In this document: in pieces, positions 1-8,032 of the stretch
Layout of the letters: every line of letters begins with the position of its first letter
Numbering within the stretch: position 1 is the stretch's first letter
Source: Geothrix limicola
GTDB taxonomy: Bacteria; Acidobacteriota; Holophagae; Holophagales; Holophagaceae
Assembly (NCBI RefSeq): GCF_030268085.1
Contig: NZ_BSDE01000001.1
Coordinates: 744,001-808,000, forward strand
Reading direction: 5' to 3'
DNA length: 64,000 bases
Notes under the pieces: generated by a model
Database searches by the model: none
Told to the model about the DNA's origin: nothing
What the model saw: the letters and a program-made list of their open reading frames with translations, nothing else
Made by a program: the position numbers and the translations under genes

Positions 1-569
1 GCAGGTCGAGGATGCGCTGATCGTTGGTGTAGCTGTGGACCGTCGTCATGAATCCGTAATCGAGGCCGAAGGCGTCATCGAGCACCTTCACCATCGGGGC
101 GAGGCAGTTCGTCGTGCAGCTCGCGGCGGAAATGACCCGATCTCTACAAGGATCCAGGTTTTTTTCATTCACGCCGAGGACCACCGTGCGGTCCGCGTCC
201 TCCGAGGGTGCGCTGATGAGCACGTGGCCGAGCCCATCGCGGAGGTGCGCGGCGGCCTCGGCCCTCCCATTGAAGCGGCCCGTGCATTCGAGAACGAGCT
301 GGGCACCCTGGGCGCCGAAGGGAATATTCCGAGGATCCTGCTCCGCGTAGACCCGCACGCGCCGGCCATCCAGAAGGAGCCATTCACCGTCGGAAGCCAC
401 GGAGAATTCCGCCCGGCCGTGCATGGAATCGTAGGTCATCAGGTGGGCCAGGGTGGCGGCGTCCGCGAGATCATTCACGGCCACCACCTGGATCCCGGGG
501 ACCTTCATGAGGTGGCGCAGCGCCAGCCTTCCGATCCGTCCCAGCCCATTGATGGCGACCTTCTTCACG
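1..569 (-). CDS. gap: Glyceraldehyde-3-phosphate dehydrogenase, type I (partial, C-terminus off the window)
   Basis: Central glycolytic enzyme that oxidises and phosphorylates glyceraldehyde-3-phosphate with NAD. The first 189 residues are visible on the minus strand. The N-terminal Rossmann start reads VAINGLGRIGR. The catalytic segment SAASCTTNCLAP places the nucleophilic Cys at about residue 151 with the partner His near 178, and VND at residues 31-33 fits NAD preference. The start is a GTG at 567-569 with GGAGG a few bases upstream; no better ATG exists. The gene runs off the left edge, so its end cannot be judged. It lies downstream of a Fis-like gene on the same strand but is separated from it by a strong terminator, so it probably has its own promoter. 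Family identity is certain; completeness is unknown. Confidence 0.97.
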
Positions 570-619
570 CGCCCTCCGAATCCTTGTTGTAACGGGCTAA
601 GGGGGCCCTGTCGAAAGAA

Positions 620-643
620 AAAGCCCGGCGCGGGCCGGGCTTT
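620..643 (-). terminator. Rho-independent terminator of the Fis-like gene
   Basis: A perfect 10-bp stem AAAGCCCGGC / GCCGGGCTTT closes a 4-nt loop. Read on the minus strand it is followed by a T-rich stretch (TTTCTTTCGA). It sits just after the Fis-like gene and before the gap start. Confidence 0.8.
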
Positions 644-662
644 GACGGATGGACAAGAGGGC

Positions 663-887
663 CTAGCTCGCCAGACTCACGCGGCGGAGGCGGCTTTGCG
701 GGGCCTCGAGTTTCTTGGCGAGCGTGTTCCGGTGGATGCCCAGCTCGCGGGCAGCGGCACTGTGGTTGCCTTCGTGGGCAGCCAGCACCTCCTCCAGGTA
801 CACCCGTTCAAACTCGCGTCGAGCCAACTCCAGCGGGATGCCTCCACGCACCATCTCTGCCACGAGAATCCGCAGCTTTTCGCGCAT
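663..887 (-). CDS. Small Fis-family helix-turn-helix protein
   Basis: A 74-residue protein that consists essentially of the Fis-type C-terminal DNA-binding helix-turn-helix. The motif NHSAAARELGIHRNTLAKKL at about residues 41-60 matches the HTH_8 (Fis) family found at the end of NtrC-type activators and in stand-alone Fis. The preceding helices (about 10-38) would form the dimerisation part. It is transcribed divergently from pyruvate kinase and upstream of gap, so regulation of glycolytic genes is possible but only inferred. The start ATG has a GGAGAAGATGGA purine-rich tract directly upstream. It could be a nucleoid-associated protein rather than a specific regulator. Confidence 0.85.
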   Translation of the reverse strand: MREKLRILVAEMVRGGIPLELARREFERVYLEEVLAAHEGNHSAAARELGIHRNTLAKKLEAPQSRLRRVSLAS

Positions 888-925
888 TCCATCTTCTCCA
901 ATGACCGTATCGGGAGAACGAAGGT

Positions 926-936
926 ATCACTGTGAT
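926..936. promoter_or_regulatory. Small palindrome in the Fis-like/pyk divergent region
   Basis: ATCACTGTGAT is a perfect 5-bp-arm palindrome located about 40 bp upstream of the Fis-like start and 90 bp upstream of pyk. It could be an operator half-turn, but one short palindrome is weak evidence. Confidence 0.25.
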
Positions 937-1028
937 GACCGCAGGGAAAGACCTCGTGATAACTTTGTAACTCGAGCGCGGGCTGTGGAAAAGTGTGTGG
1001 AATGCCTGTGCAAGACATAGGGGGCGCT

Positions 1029-2450
1029 GTGCGCAAGACTAAACTCGTGATGACCTTGGGTCCCGCTTTGATGCAGGGCGATCGGCTGCGGGAAGCGCTG
1101 AAAGAGGCCGATGCCGTCCGCCTGAATGCCAGCCATGGCGACCCCGAATCCCGGGTTGTCGCCCTCGAGAAGGTCCGGTCCATCTCCCAGGAGCTGGGCC
1201 GCGCGATTCCCGTGTTCCTCGATCTGCAGGGTCCCAAGTGGCGTGTGGGCCTGCTGGAGTCCCCGGTGGACCTGGCCACCGGCAGCGAGGGTGTCTTCTA
1301 CGCGCCCGGCACCGAGGTTCCGACCGGCTTCGCCTGGGCGGCCCCGCTGCCTCACCCCGAGTTGTTCGAAGGCGCCGAGCCCGGCCAGCACTGGCTTCTG
1401 GATGACGGTGCCATCACGGTGAAGATCCTCGCCAAGGGCTCCGAACTGCTCAAGGCCGAGGTCGTCATCGGTGGCCCCCTGAAGGCCCGCAAGGGCGTCC
1501 ATCCCATCGGCATGGACATCAACGTGGATCCCCTCACGGAAAAGGATCACGCCGACATCCGCTGGGGCGTGGAGCACAACGTCGACCTCTTCGCCCAGAG
1601 CTTCGTGCGTCGCGCCTCGGACGTGCAGCAGCTGCAGGCCATCATCCACCACCTGGGCGGTACCCAGCCCATCATCGCCAAGATCGAGCACCCCACGGCC
1701 CTGGCGCACCTGGCCGAGATCCTCGACGTCTCCTGGGGCGTCATGGTGGCCCGCGGCGACCTGGGCGTGGAACTGGGCGTGGAGCGCGTTCCCGGCCTGC
1801 AGAAGCAGATCATCAAGGCCGCCCGCAAGGCGCTGAAGCCCGTGATCACCGCCACCCAGATGCTGGAGAGCATGATCGAGCACGCGCAGCCCACCCGCGC
1901 CGAGGCCAGCGACGTGGCCAACGCCATCTGGGACGGCACCGACGCCGTGATGCTGAGCGCGGAGAGTGCCTCGGGCGCCTATCCCGTGGAAGCCGTGCAG
2001 TGGCTGGCGCGCATCGCCGCCGAGGCGGACGCCAACGTGAAGCAGCGCACCACGACGCTGCCCGAGGATCTCGCCGAGAAGGTGCTGGCGCGCACGGATA
2101 TCTCCGTGGCCTTCGCCGCCTGCCGCACGGCGGACGAGATCAACGCCCGCTGGATCGTGGCCTTCACCGAAGGTGGCGGCACCGCCCGCATGGTGAGCCG
2201 CCTGGCCGGCCGCACGCCCGTCCTGGGCGCCACGGTGGACGAACTCACGGCCCGCCGCATGGGCATCCTGCGCGGCGTGACGGCGCTCATCATCCCGCGC
2301 GTGGCCAGCACGGACGAAATGGTGGAGGTCGTCCGCGACCTGCTCCTGGCCAAGCACGATGTCGGCAGCTTCGATCGCGTCGTGATGACCATGGGCCTCC
2401 CCCTCTGGAAATCCGGCACCACGAACACGATGAAGGTGATGACCTTCTAA
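1029..2450 (+). CDS. pyk: Pyruvate kinase
   Basis: Catalyses phosphoenolpyruvate + ADP to pyruvate + ATP, the last step of glycolysis, in the cytoplasm. The 473-residue protein begins RKTKLVMTLGPA and has the substrate/metal segment RLNASHGD (about 31-38; most homologues have Phe where this has Ala), the signature stretch MVARGDLGVEL near residue 240, TQMLESM and RAEASDVANA. The C-terminal alpha/beta regulatory domain is complete. I chose the GTG at 1029 because AGGGGG lies 7 nt upstream and the family N-terminus starts there. Upstream in-frame GTG (993) and ATG (1002) would add a non-conserved tail. A DinB gene follows after 9 nt and may be cotranscribed. Confidence 0.96.
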   Translation: MRKTKLVMTLGPALMQGDRLREALKEADAVRLNASHGDPESRVVALEKVRSISQELGRAIPVFLDLQGPKWRVGLLESPVDLATGSEGVFYAPGTEVPTGFAWAAPLPHPELFEGAEPGQHWLLDDGAITVKILAKGSELLKAEVVIGGPLKARKGVHPIGMDINVDPLTEKDHADIRWGVEHNVDLFAQSFVRRASDVQQLQAIIHHLGGTQPIIAKIEHPTALAHLAEILDVSWGVMVARGDLGVELGVERVPGLQKQIIKAARKALKPVITATQMLESMIEHAQPTRAEASDVANAIWDGTDAVMLSAESASGAYPVEAVQWLARIAAEADANVKQRTTTLPEDLAEKVLARTDISVAFAACRTADEINARWIVAFTEGGGTARMVSRLAGRTPVLGATVDELTARRMGILRGVTALIIPRVASTDEMVEVVRDLLLAKHDVGSFDRVVMTMGLPLWKSGTTNTMKVMTF

Positions 2451-2459
2451 GGAGGCACC

Positions 2460-2987
2460 ATGACCCTGACCCGACCCCAGCCCGGCGAATATTCCGAAGG
2501 CTACGCGCCCTACATCGCCGCCGCGCCCGAAGGCGATCCGCTGGCGCTGCTCCAGGCCCAGGCCGACGAAGTGGCGAAGCTCTTCGCGGGCATCTCCGAA
2601 GCCCAGGGCGCCTACAAATACGCCCCGGGCAAGTGGAGCCTCAAGGATCTGATCCAGCACCTCAGCGACGGCGAGCGCATCTTCGCCTACCGTTGCCTGC
2701 GCATCGGCCGTGGCGACACGACGCCGCTGCCGGGCTGGGAGGAGAATGACTACGCCGCCACGGCCCAGGCCGATGCGCGCAGCCTGGCGGACCTGCTGGC
2801 CGATTTCCAGGCCGCGCGGGCGGCCACCCTCACGATGTTCCGCGGCATGCCCGACGCCGCCTGGGGAAACCAGGGCACCACCAACAACCGGTCCATCACG
2901 GCCCGCTGCATCCCCTACATCTGCCTCGGCCACGTGGCGCACCACCTGACCGTGATCCGCGAGCGCTACCTGCCGGGACTGAAGTAG
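2460..2987 (+). CDS. DinB-family (DinB_2/YfiT-like) metal-binding protein
   Basis: A 175-residue four-helix-bundle protein of the DinB/YfiT superfamily, whose members are often thiol-dependent transferases or damage-inducible proteins of unknown substrate. The likely metal-binding histidines are in LIQHLSDGER (His67) and in GHVAHHLTVI near the C-terminus (His158, His161 and His162). AGGAGG sits 4 nt before the ATG, right after the pyk stop, suggesting translational linkage with pyk. Its 3' end overlaps the convergent gene at 2966-3262 by 22 bp. The substrate cannot be told from the sequence. Confidence 0.88.
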   Translation: MTLTRPQPGEYSEGYAPYIAAAPEGDPLALLQAQADEVAKLFAGISEAQGAYKYAPGKWSLKDLIQHLSDGERIFAYRCLRIGRGDTTPLPGWEENDYAATAQADARSLADLLADFQAARAATLTMFRGMPDAAWGNQGTTNNRSITARCIPYICLGHVAHHLTVIRERYLPGLK

Positions 2988-3262
2988 TCCTTCCAGTCCT
3001 CGAAGGCCGAGGCCAGGGCCTCCAGTTGAGCCGTTTCCGTCGTCCGGAAACGGCTCACGAGTTTCCAGCCCTGGGCGACCTTCTGGTAGCGGTGCAGCCA
3101 GAGGAAGGGCCCCTCCCAGGCGCCTTCGGGATCGGTCTTCGTCTTCACGAGGAAGGCCACCGTGGTCCAGGGGCCTCGGGCAAGGAAGCGCCGGCCCAGC
3201 TCCTGGATGCCGGACTCCTCGTCGGATTCCAGCATCAGGTCATCGAGATCATGCACGATCAT
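2966..3262 (-). CDS. Conserved-looking hypothetical protein
   Basis: A 98-residue acidic N-terminus/aromatic-rich protein (MIVHDLDDLMLESDEESG...) with no domain I recognise. The pattern TTVAFLVKTKTD then LHRYQKVAQGWKLVSRF suggests a small beta-rich fold. AAGGTG precedes the ATG. It overlaps the convergent DinB gene by 22 bp at the 3' ends. Codon choice matches the neighbours, so it is probably a real gene, but no function can be assigned. Confidence 0.6.
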   Translation of the reverse strand: MIVHDLDDLMLESDEESGIQELGRRFLARGPWTTVAFLVKTKTDPEGAWEGPFLWLHRYQKVAQGWKLVSRFRTTETAQLEALASAFEDWKDYFSPGR

Positions 3263-3309
3263 GGGAACACCTTGGTCATGGGGCTCATCGTACTCCCGGA
3301 GGATCGGGC

Positions 3310-3474
3310 ATGGAAAAACTCATGGGTTGGGTCGGTGCCACGGTGGGAAGCCTGGTGGGCTGGTACCTCGGCGCCCTCGTCGGCTTCATGACGGGCGCCT
3401 GTCTCAGCCTGGTAGGTTCGGGCTTCGGCCTGTGGGCCGGACGGAAGCTCGCGCGCGAGTGGCTGGAGTCCTGA
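3310..3474 (+). CDS. Small glycine-zipper membrane protein (54 aa)
   Basis: A short open frame starts at ATG 3310, preceded by GGAGG 7 nt upstream, and ends with TGA at 3472. The peptide starts MEKLMGWVGATVGSLVGWYL and continues with GALVGFMTGACLSLVGSGFG before a charged end GRKLAREWLES. Two closely spaced hydrophobic helices with G-x3-G spacings are typical of small glycine-zipper inner-membrane proteins. It sits between two converging/diverging units and has its own ribosome site. The strong Shine-Dalgarno and clean membrane pattern support it; function is unknown. Confidence 0.7.
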   Translation: MEKLMGWVGATVGSLVGWYLGALVGFMTGACLSLVGSGFGLWAGRKLAREWLES

Positions 3475-3583
3475 GGCGCCAATCCTGAGGCACCAATGGA
3501 TCGGAATAGCTGATCGGGCCGCGTGTGGCGCAGGTGCGGTTTGAGGCTTGGAGGTTTCTCCGCTGCCGTGGTTCCATTCCCTC

Positions 3584-4810
3584 ATGCGCATCGAATGCAT
3601 CGCCATCGGCACGGAGCTCCTCACCACCCGGCGCCTCGACACCAATTCCGTCTGGCTGGGGGAGCGGTTGGCGGATCTGGGCCTGGCCTTCCACCGCAAG
3701 ACCGCCGTGGGCGACAGTCGTGAGGACCTGGCGGAACTGTTCCGCGAGGCCCTGACGCGCTCGGACCTCATCCTCACCACGGGCGGCCTGGGGCCGACCT
3801 TCGACGATTTCACGAAGGAGCTCTTCGCCGAACTCCTCGGGGCGGAACTGGTGGAGGACGCGGGCTGTCGGGCCGACATGGAGGCCTTCTATGCCGCGCG
3901 CAACCGCGTGCCGCCCGCGGCGAACTTCAAGCAGGCCCTCATCCCGCAGGGTGCGGAACCCCTGAAGAACACCGTGGGCACGGCCCCCGGGGTCTGGTGG
4001 CAGAACCCTGCGGGGCATCCGGGCGTGCGCATCGTGATGATGCCCGGCGTCCCCCGCGAGATGAAGCGCATGTGGGAAGACCAGGTCCAGCCGCGGCTCC
4101 GGCCCCTCGCGGCCCAGACCGTCCACACGCTGCGCATGGTGGTGGCCGGCGTGCCCGAAAGCAACCTGGACGAGCGCACGCGCAGCCTCCGGGAACAGCA
4201 CGGCCACCTCGACTGGACCATCCTCGCCAACCTCAGCCAGGTGGAGCTGCTGGCGCGGGGGACGGATCCCGCCGCGCTGGAAGCGGCGCGCGGCGACTTT
4301 GCGCCCCTGCTGGGTGCCGACCTGGCCTGCGTCGGCGCGGGCAACCTGGAAGACGCGGTGCTCGACCGGCTGAAGTCGCGGGGCGAGACGCTCGCCGTCG
4401 CCGAGAGCATGAGCGGCGGGCTGCTGGCCTCGCGCCTCACGGCCATTCCCGGCGCCAGCGCGGCCTTCCTGGGTGGCGCCACCGTCTACACCGCTCAGGC
4501 AAAGCGGATCCTCCTCGGCCTGGATCCGGTCCAGCTGAAGGCCCACGGTACCGTGTCGGAAGCCACCACCCAGGCCCTCGCGGAGGCCGCGCGGACACGG
4601 CTGGGCGCCACCTGGGCCCTGGCCATCACGGGCCACGCGGGCCCCACCACAGATGGCGATGGTGCCGGCTCCGTGGGCACGGTGTTCATCTCGTTGGCGG
4701 GGCCCGGCACAACCCTCACGAAGACCCATGCGCTGGTGGGCGACCGGGTGGAAATCCAGGTGCGCAGCACGGCCCTGGCCCTGGATCTGCTGCGCCGGGC
4801 CCTGATCTAG
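3584..4810 (+). CDS. cinA: CinA-like protein (MoCF-binding domain plus nicotinamide-nucleotide amidohydrolase domain)
   Basis: A full-length 408-residue CinA. The N-terminal MoaB/MogA-like domain (1-170) begins IECIAIGTELL and contains TTGGLGPTFDD. The C-terminal CinA/PncC domain (about 250-405) deamidates nicotinamide mononucleotide in pyridine-nucleotide recycling. The usual AESCTGG is AESMSGG here (Ser275 kept), the Tyr and Lys of the active site are in VYTAQAK (Tyr302, Lys307), and the common GIAGP is GHAGP. I used ATG 3584 because homology begins at MRIEC; an earlier ATG at 3548 adds an unconserved tail. No good Shine-Dalgarno is visible. The enzyme is probably active but the two loop substitutions are uncommon. 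Confidence 0.93.
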   Translation: MRIECIAIGTELLTTRRLDTNSVWLGERLADLGLAFHRKTAVGDSREDLAELFREALTRSDLILTTGGLGPTFDDFTKELFAELLGAELVEDAGCRADMEAFYAARNRVPPAANFKQALIPQGAEPLKNTVGTAPGVWWQNPAGHPGVRIVMMPGVPREMKRMWEDQVQPRLRPLAAQTVHTLRMVVAGVPESNLDERTRSLREQHGHLDWTILANLSQVELLARGTDPAALEAARGDFAPLLGADLACVGAGNLEDAVLDRLKSRGETLAVAESMSGGLLASRLTAIPGASAAFLGGATVYTAQAKRILLGLDPVQLKAHGTVSEATTQALAEAARTRLGATWALAITGHAGPTTDGDGAGSVGTVFISLAGPGTTLTKTHALVGDRVEIQVRSTALALDLLRRALI

Positions 4811-4982
4811 TTCGATTGGTCTAATTACCTTTTGGACTTCGATTTAACCGGAGGCCGGAGGCCTGGAAAAAACGAAACCGGATCTTGATGGGCCCGCGGG
4901 CAGGAACCATTGTGGGGACATCCAATCCCGCCCTCTTCCGCTCAAGAAGGGGGCTGCCCGTGGCCTGCATTTGGAGGTGAAC

Positions 4983-6197
4983 ATGGTTTCATCTGTACGA
5001 ATCCTCGTCGTGTCCTGTGGCGTGGCCCTGCTGTCCGCCTGTGGTGGCAGTGGGTACAAGACTCAGAGCGCGCCGCCGCCCGCCACCGGTGCCCAGGTGA
5101 CCGTGGTGGGCGCCCTCGCCGGAACCGCCTCGGCGCTTCAGTTCAATGGGCAGCCCGTCGACGCGACGGCCGCCACGGTGACCGTAAACGGCCAGCCCGG
5201 ATCCGCCGCAGACCTTCAGCCTGGCGTCATGCTGCACGCCAAGGGGAGCGTGGCGGGTTCCAGCCTTCATCTGAGCCGTGCAGACGTGCGGCCTGATCTC
5301 TGCGGACCCATCACGGCCGTGGACGTGACCGGCGGCAAGATCACGGTCCTGACCAAGGTCGTGACCGTGGACGCGCTCACCGTGCTGGTGCAGCAGGGAA
5401 GTGATCACACCTTCACGCCCCTGGCCCTGGCGGATTTCAAGGTCGGTGATCCCGTTCGCGCCTTCGGATCCACGCAAAGCGACGGCAGCTTCCTCGCCAC
5501 GCGCATCGAACGGCGAGCCGCCGGAACCCATGAGGGTGAGGAACTGCGAGGTCTCGTCTCCGGCCTGGATGCAGGCGCCTCGACCTTCATGATCGGGACG
5601 ATCACCGTGAACTATGGTTCAGCCACGGTCCGCGGCACCCTGGCCAACGGCGTGCGCGTGGAGATCGGCGGCACCTTGTCCGGTACGACCTTCACGGCCA
5701 CCCGGGTGGAGGTGGAGACCGACATGGAGGATGATCGTGGCTCGGCCATGGAACTGCGCGGCCCCGTGCTGACGCTGGATGCGACGGCGAAGACCTTCAC
5801 CCTGCTCACCTTCAAAGTGGATTTCAGTGCTGCGGCGGTGCAGGGCACCCTGGCGGTGGGCGCCGTGGTCGAGGTGGAGGGCAACCCCAGCCCGACCGCC
5901 CCGGACACGATCCTGGCCACGCGGGTGGAGGTCCGGTTCGCTCAGCACGGCGACGGCGCGAGCGATGAGGAGGCCCGCGGGATGCTCAGCGCCGTGAGCG
6001 CGGCCGACCTGACCTTCACCCTCGGCGGAACGACGTACTGGACCGATGCACAGACCGTCTTCATCCGCGACGACGCCGCCATCGCTTTCTCCGATTTGAA
6101 GGTGGGAGACGCGGTGGAGGTTCGCGCCCTTTCGACCAAGACCAATGCCGCGGGCCAGCCCTACGCCTCCAGGGTGGAAGAGGAGGGCATGCACTAG
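4983..6197 (+). CDS. DUF5666-type lipoprotein
   Basis: A 404-residue exported protein. The signal peptide ends in a lipobox, VALLSACGG, with the lipidated Cys at residue 20. The mature part is a series of repeated beta modules, each with a pattern such as GxxLATRIE or GTTFTATRVE followed by a charged linker, which is characteristic of DUF5666 proteins. I count about five modules. Start: ATG 4983 with GGAGGT just upstream; a TTG at 4971 is in frame but lies on that ribosome site. It stands alone between cinA and plsY and is probably anchored in the outer membrane facing the periplasm. Function is unknown in the family; no catalytic motif is visible. Confidence 0.85.
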   Translation: MVSSVRILVVSCGVALLSACGGSGYKTQSAPPPATGAQVTVVGALAGTASALQFNGQPVDATAATVTVNGQPGSAADLQPGVMLHAKGSVAGSSLHLSRADVRPDLCGPITAVDVTGGKITVLTKVVTVDALTVLVQQGSDHTFTPLALADFKVGDPVRAFGSTQSDGSFLATRIERRAAGTHEGEELRGLVSGLDAGASTFMIGTITVNYGSATVRGTLANGVRVEIGGTLSGTTFTATRVEVETDMEDDRGSAMELRGPVLTLDATAKTFTLLTFKVDFSAAAVQGTLAVGAVVEVEGNPSPTAPDTILATRVEVRFAQHGDGASDEEARGMLSAVSAADLTFTLGGTTYWTDAQTVFIRDDAAIAFSDLKVGDAVEVRALSTKTNAAGQPYASRVEEEGMH

Positions 6198-6253
6198 GTT
6201 CGTTCGGGGTCCGGATTTTCCGGGCCACGCCCTGCATTTGCGATCCATCCCGG

Positions 6254-6274
6254 GGGCCCGCCGCATGCGGGCCC
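6254..6274 (+). terminator. Possible terminator after the DUF5666 lipoprotein gene
   Basis: GGGCCCGC / GCGGGCCC forms an 8-bp stem with a 5-nt loop. It lacks a real T-tract, so it may be Rho-assisted or just a GC-rich hairpin. Confidence 0.4.
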
Positions 6275-6372
6275 TCGCCTGTGCATGGACCCGCCCCGCG
6301 TGGGCCATCGTCTGTTTCTGGGCCCGTGGCATGTGGGCCCGTCGGATTTCCGGGAAGGCCCCGAGGCGCTGA

Positions 6373-6378
6373 TACACT
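6373..6378 (+). promoter_or_regulatory. Minus-10-like hexamer for leaderless plsY mRNA
   Basis: TACACT ends 6 nt before the plsY ATG and no Shine-Dalgarno sequence is present. Transcription would start at or next to the A of the ATG. Confidence 0.45.
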
Positions 6379-6384
6379 GCGTCC

Positions 6385-7011
6385 ATGTCATCGCCATCCC
6401 TGTCTTCCCTGGTCCTCTGGTGCCTCGGCGCCTTTTTGTGCGGCAGCATCCCCTTCGGCCTCCTGCTGGTGAAGCTGGCGGGGAAGGGGGACGTGCGGCA
6501 GCACGGCAGCGGCAACATCGGCGCAACCAATGTGAGCCGCGTGGGCGGCAAGGCCCTCGGCATCGTCACCCTGCTGCTGGACATCCTGAAGGGCTTCCTG
6601 CCCGTGTTCCTGGCGAAGCGCCTGGGACTTGGAGAACCTGTCCTGGCACTGCTGGCCCTCTGGGCGGTACTGGGCCACGTGTTCACCCCCTGGCTGGCCT
6701 TCAAGGGTGGCAAGGGCGTGGCGACGGCCCTTGGCGTGGCGCTGGCCTTCAAGGCCTCCATGGTGCTGCCGGCCCTGGGCGTGTTCATCGTGCTGTTGCT
6801 GGTGTTCCGCTATGTGAGCCTGGGCAGCGTGATGTCGGCTGCGGCACTGCCCCTCGTGCTGCTCTGGAAGGGCGCCCCGCCGATGGTCCTGCTGCTCTGG
6901 TCGGGCATTTCGCTCCTCGTCATCGTCAAGCACCACGAGAACATCGGCCGCCTCCTGAAGGGCACCGAGTCCCCCCTCTGGGGCGCCAAGAAGGAGAAGG
7001 CCCATGTCTAG
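6385..7011 (+). CDS. plsY: Acyl-phosphate:glycerol-3-phosphate acyltransferase PlsY
   Basis: Integral inner-membrane enzyme that makes lysophosphatidic acid from acyl-phosphate and glycerol-3-phosphate, the first step of phospholipid synthesis. The 208-residue protein has the family motifs in order: GSIPFG (about 21-26), GSGNIGATNVSR (about 43-54), DILKGFLPV, and GHVFTPWLAFKGGKGVAT (about 98-115), within about seven hydrophobic segments. It overlaps gpsA by 8 bp, so the two are cotranscribed and the next gene supplies the glycerol-3-phosphate. It lacks a ribosome site and has a TACACT hexamer 6 nt before ATG, suggesting leaderless translation. Confidence 0.96.
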   Translation: MSSPSLSSLVLWCLGAFLCGSIPFGLLLVKLAGKGDVRQHGSGNIGATNVSRVGGKALGIVTLLLDILKGFLPVFLAKRLGLGEPVLALLALWAVLGHVFTPWLAFKGGKGVATALGVALAFKASMVLPALGVFIVLLLVFRYVSLGSVMSAAALPLVLLWKGAPPMVLLLWSGISLLVIVKHHENIGRLLKGTESPLWGAKKEKAHV

Positions 7012-8005
7012 GCGCGCGGACATCGGCGTCTTCGGATCGGGCGCCTGGGGCACGGCCCTCGCCATCACCTGGGCCCGCGCCGGCGCCAGGGTCGCGCTCT
7101 GGGGGAATTTCCCGGAGGAGATGGCCCAGATGGCCGCCACGCGGCGCCACCTGCGCTTGAAGGACGTCGAATTTCCGGAGGGACTGACGACTTCGGATGA
7201 TCCGACGGATGCCTTCGCCGCACCTCTGTGGATCTCGGCCATGCCCACGCAGGTGACGCCCGAGGCCTGGCGTACCCTCAGGCCCCGCGCGCCCAAGGCG
7301 CCGGAATCCGTGATCCACGTGAGCAAGGGCATCCTGCAGAGCACCCATCAGACGCTGTCCCAGGCCCTCACGGGCGTGCTGGACGCGCCCGTGGGCGCGC
7401 TGTCGGGACCCACCTTCGCCGACGAAGTGTCTCGTGGCGTGCCATCGGCCATCGTGCTGGCCCTGCCGCTCTCGGTTTCCGAGGACCGAGCCAAGGCCCT
7501 GCAGGCCCAGCTTGCCTCGGAGCGGCTGCGCATCTACCTCAGCCGCGACGTCGTCGGCACCGAGCTCTGCGGCGCGCTGAAGAACGTGCTCGCCATCGCC
7601 GCTGGGCTGGTGGACGGCCTGCAACTGGGTTACAACGCCCGGGCGGCGCTCATCACTCGCGGACTCGCCGAAATGGCGCGCCTGGTGGAGGTGCTGGGCG
7701 GCCAGTCGTCCACGGTCATGGGCCTCGCCGGCATGGGGGATCTGCTGCTGACGGCCACGGGCCCCCAGAGCCGCAACCGCACCTTCGGAGAACTGGTGGG
7801 GAAGGGCCACAGCGTCGATGCGGCCCGCGACGCCCTCGGCGGCCAGGTCATCGAAGGCATGTTCACCTGCGAAGCGGCTCTCGCCCTCGCGAAGGAACAC
7901 GGTCTCGACCTGCCCATCGCAGCTGAAGTGCAGCGCCTCCTCAACGGCGAATCGCCCCAGGAAGCCGTGCGGCGCCTGATGACGCGCTCGCTGAAGTCGG
8001 AGTGA
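7004..8005 (+). CDS. gpsA: Glycerol-3-phosphate dehydrogenase [NAD(P)+]
   Basis: Reduces dihydroxyacetone phosphate to sn-glycerol-3-phosphate for phospholipid synthesis. The 333-residue protein starts with the dinucleotide fold GVFGSGAWGTALA (about 8-20). It contains the substrate-domain segments VSKGI, LSGPTFADEV, the catalytic-Lys region CGALKNVLAIAAG, NARAALITRGLAEM, GLAGMGDLLLTATGPQSRNR and the terminal GQVIEGMFT. Length is normal. Its start overlaps the end of plsY by 8 bp, so it forms a two-step phosphatidate operon. Confidence 0.97.
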   Translation: MSRRADIGVFGSGAWGTALAITWARAGARVALWGNFPEEMAQMAATRRHLRLKDVEFPEGLTTSDDPTDAFAAPLWISAMPTQVTPEAWRTLRPRAPKAPESVIHVSKGILQSTHQTLSQALTGVLDAPVGALSGPTFADEVSRGVPSAIVLALPLSVSEDRAKALQAQLASERLRIYLSRDVVGTELCGALKNVLAIAAGLVDGLQLGYNARAALITRGLAEMARLVEVLGGQSSTVMGLAGMGDLLLTATGPQSRNRTFGELVGKGHSVDAARDALGGQVIEGMFTCEAALALAKEHGLDLPIAAEVQRLLNGESPQEAVRRLMTRSLKSE

Positions 8006-8032
8006 TGAACATCCGAAAGTCCGGAGGTTCCC

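Noticed and set aside
927-2945. 672-codon minus-strand open frame opposite pyk
   Set aside because: Shadow of high-GC codon use in the pyk/DinB genes; low-complexity His/Gly/Ala/Arg translation and no domain.
3475-3510. Short direct repeat CCTGAGGC(G/A)CCAAT in the gap before cinA
   Set aside because: Two adjacent copies of about 13 bp are likely slippage; no associated function is suggested.
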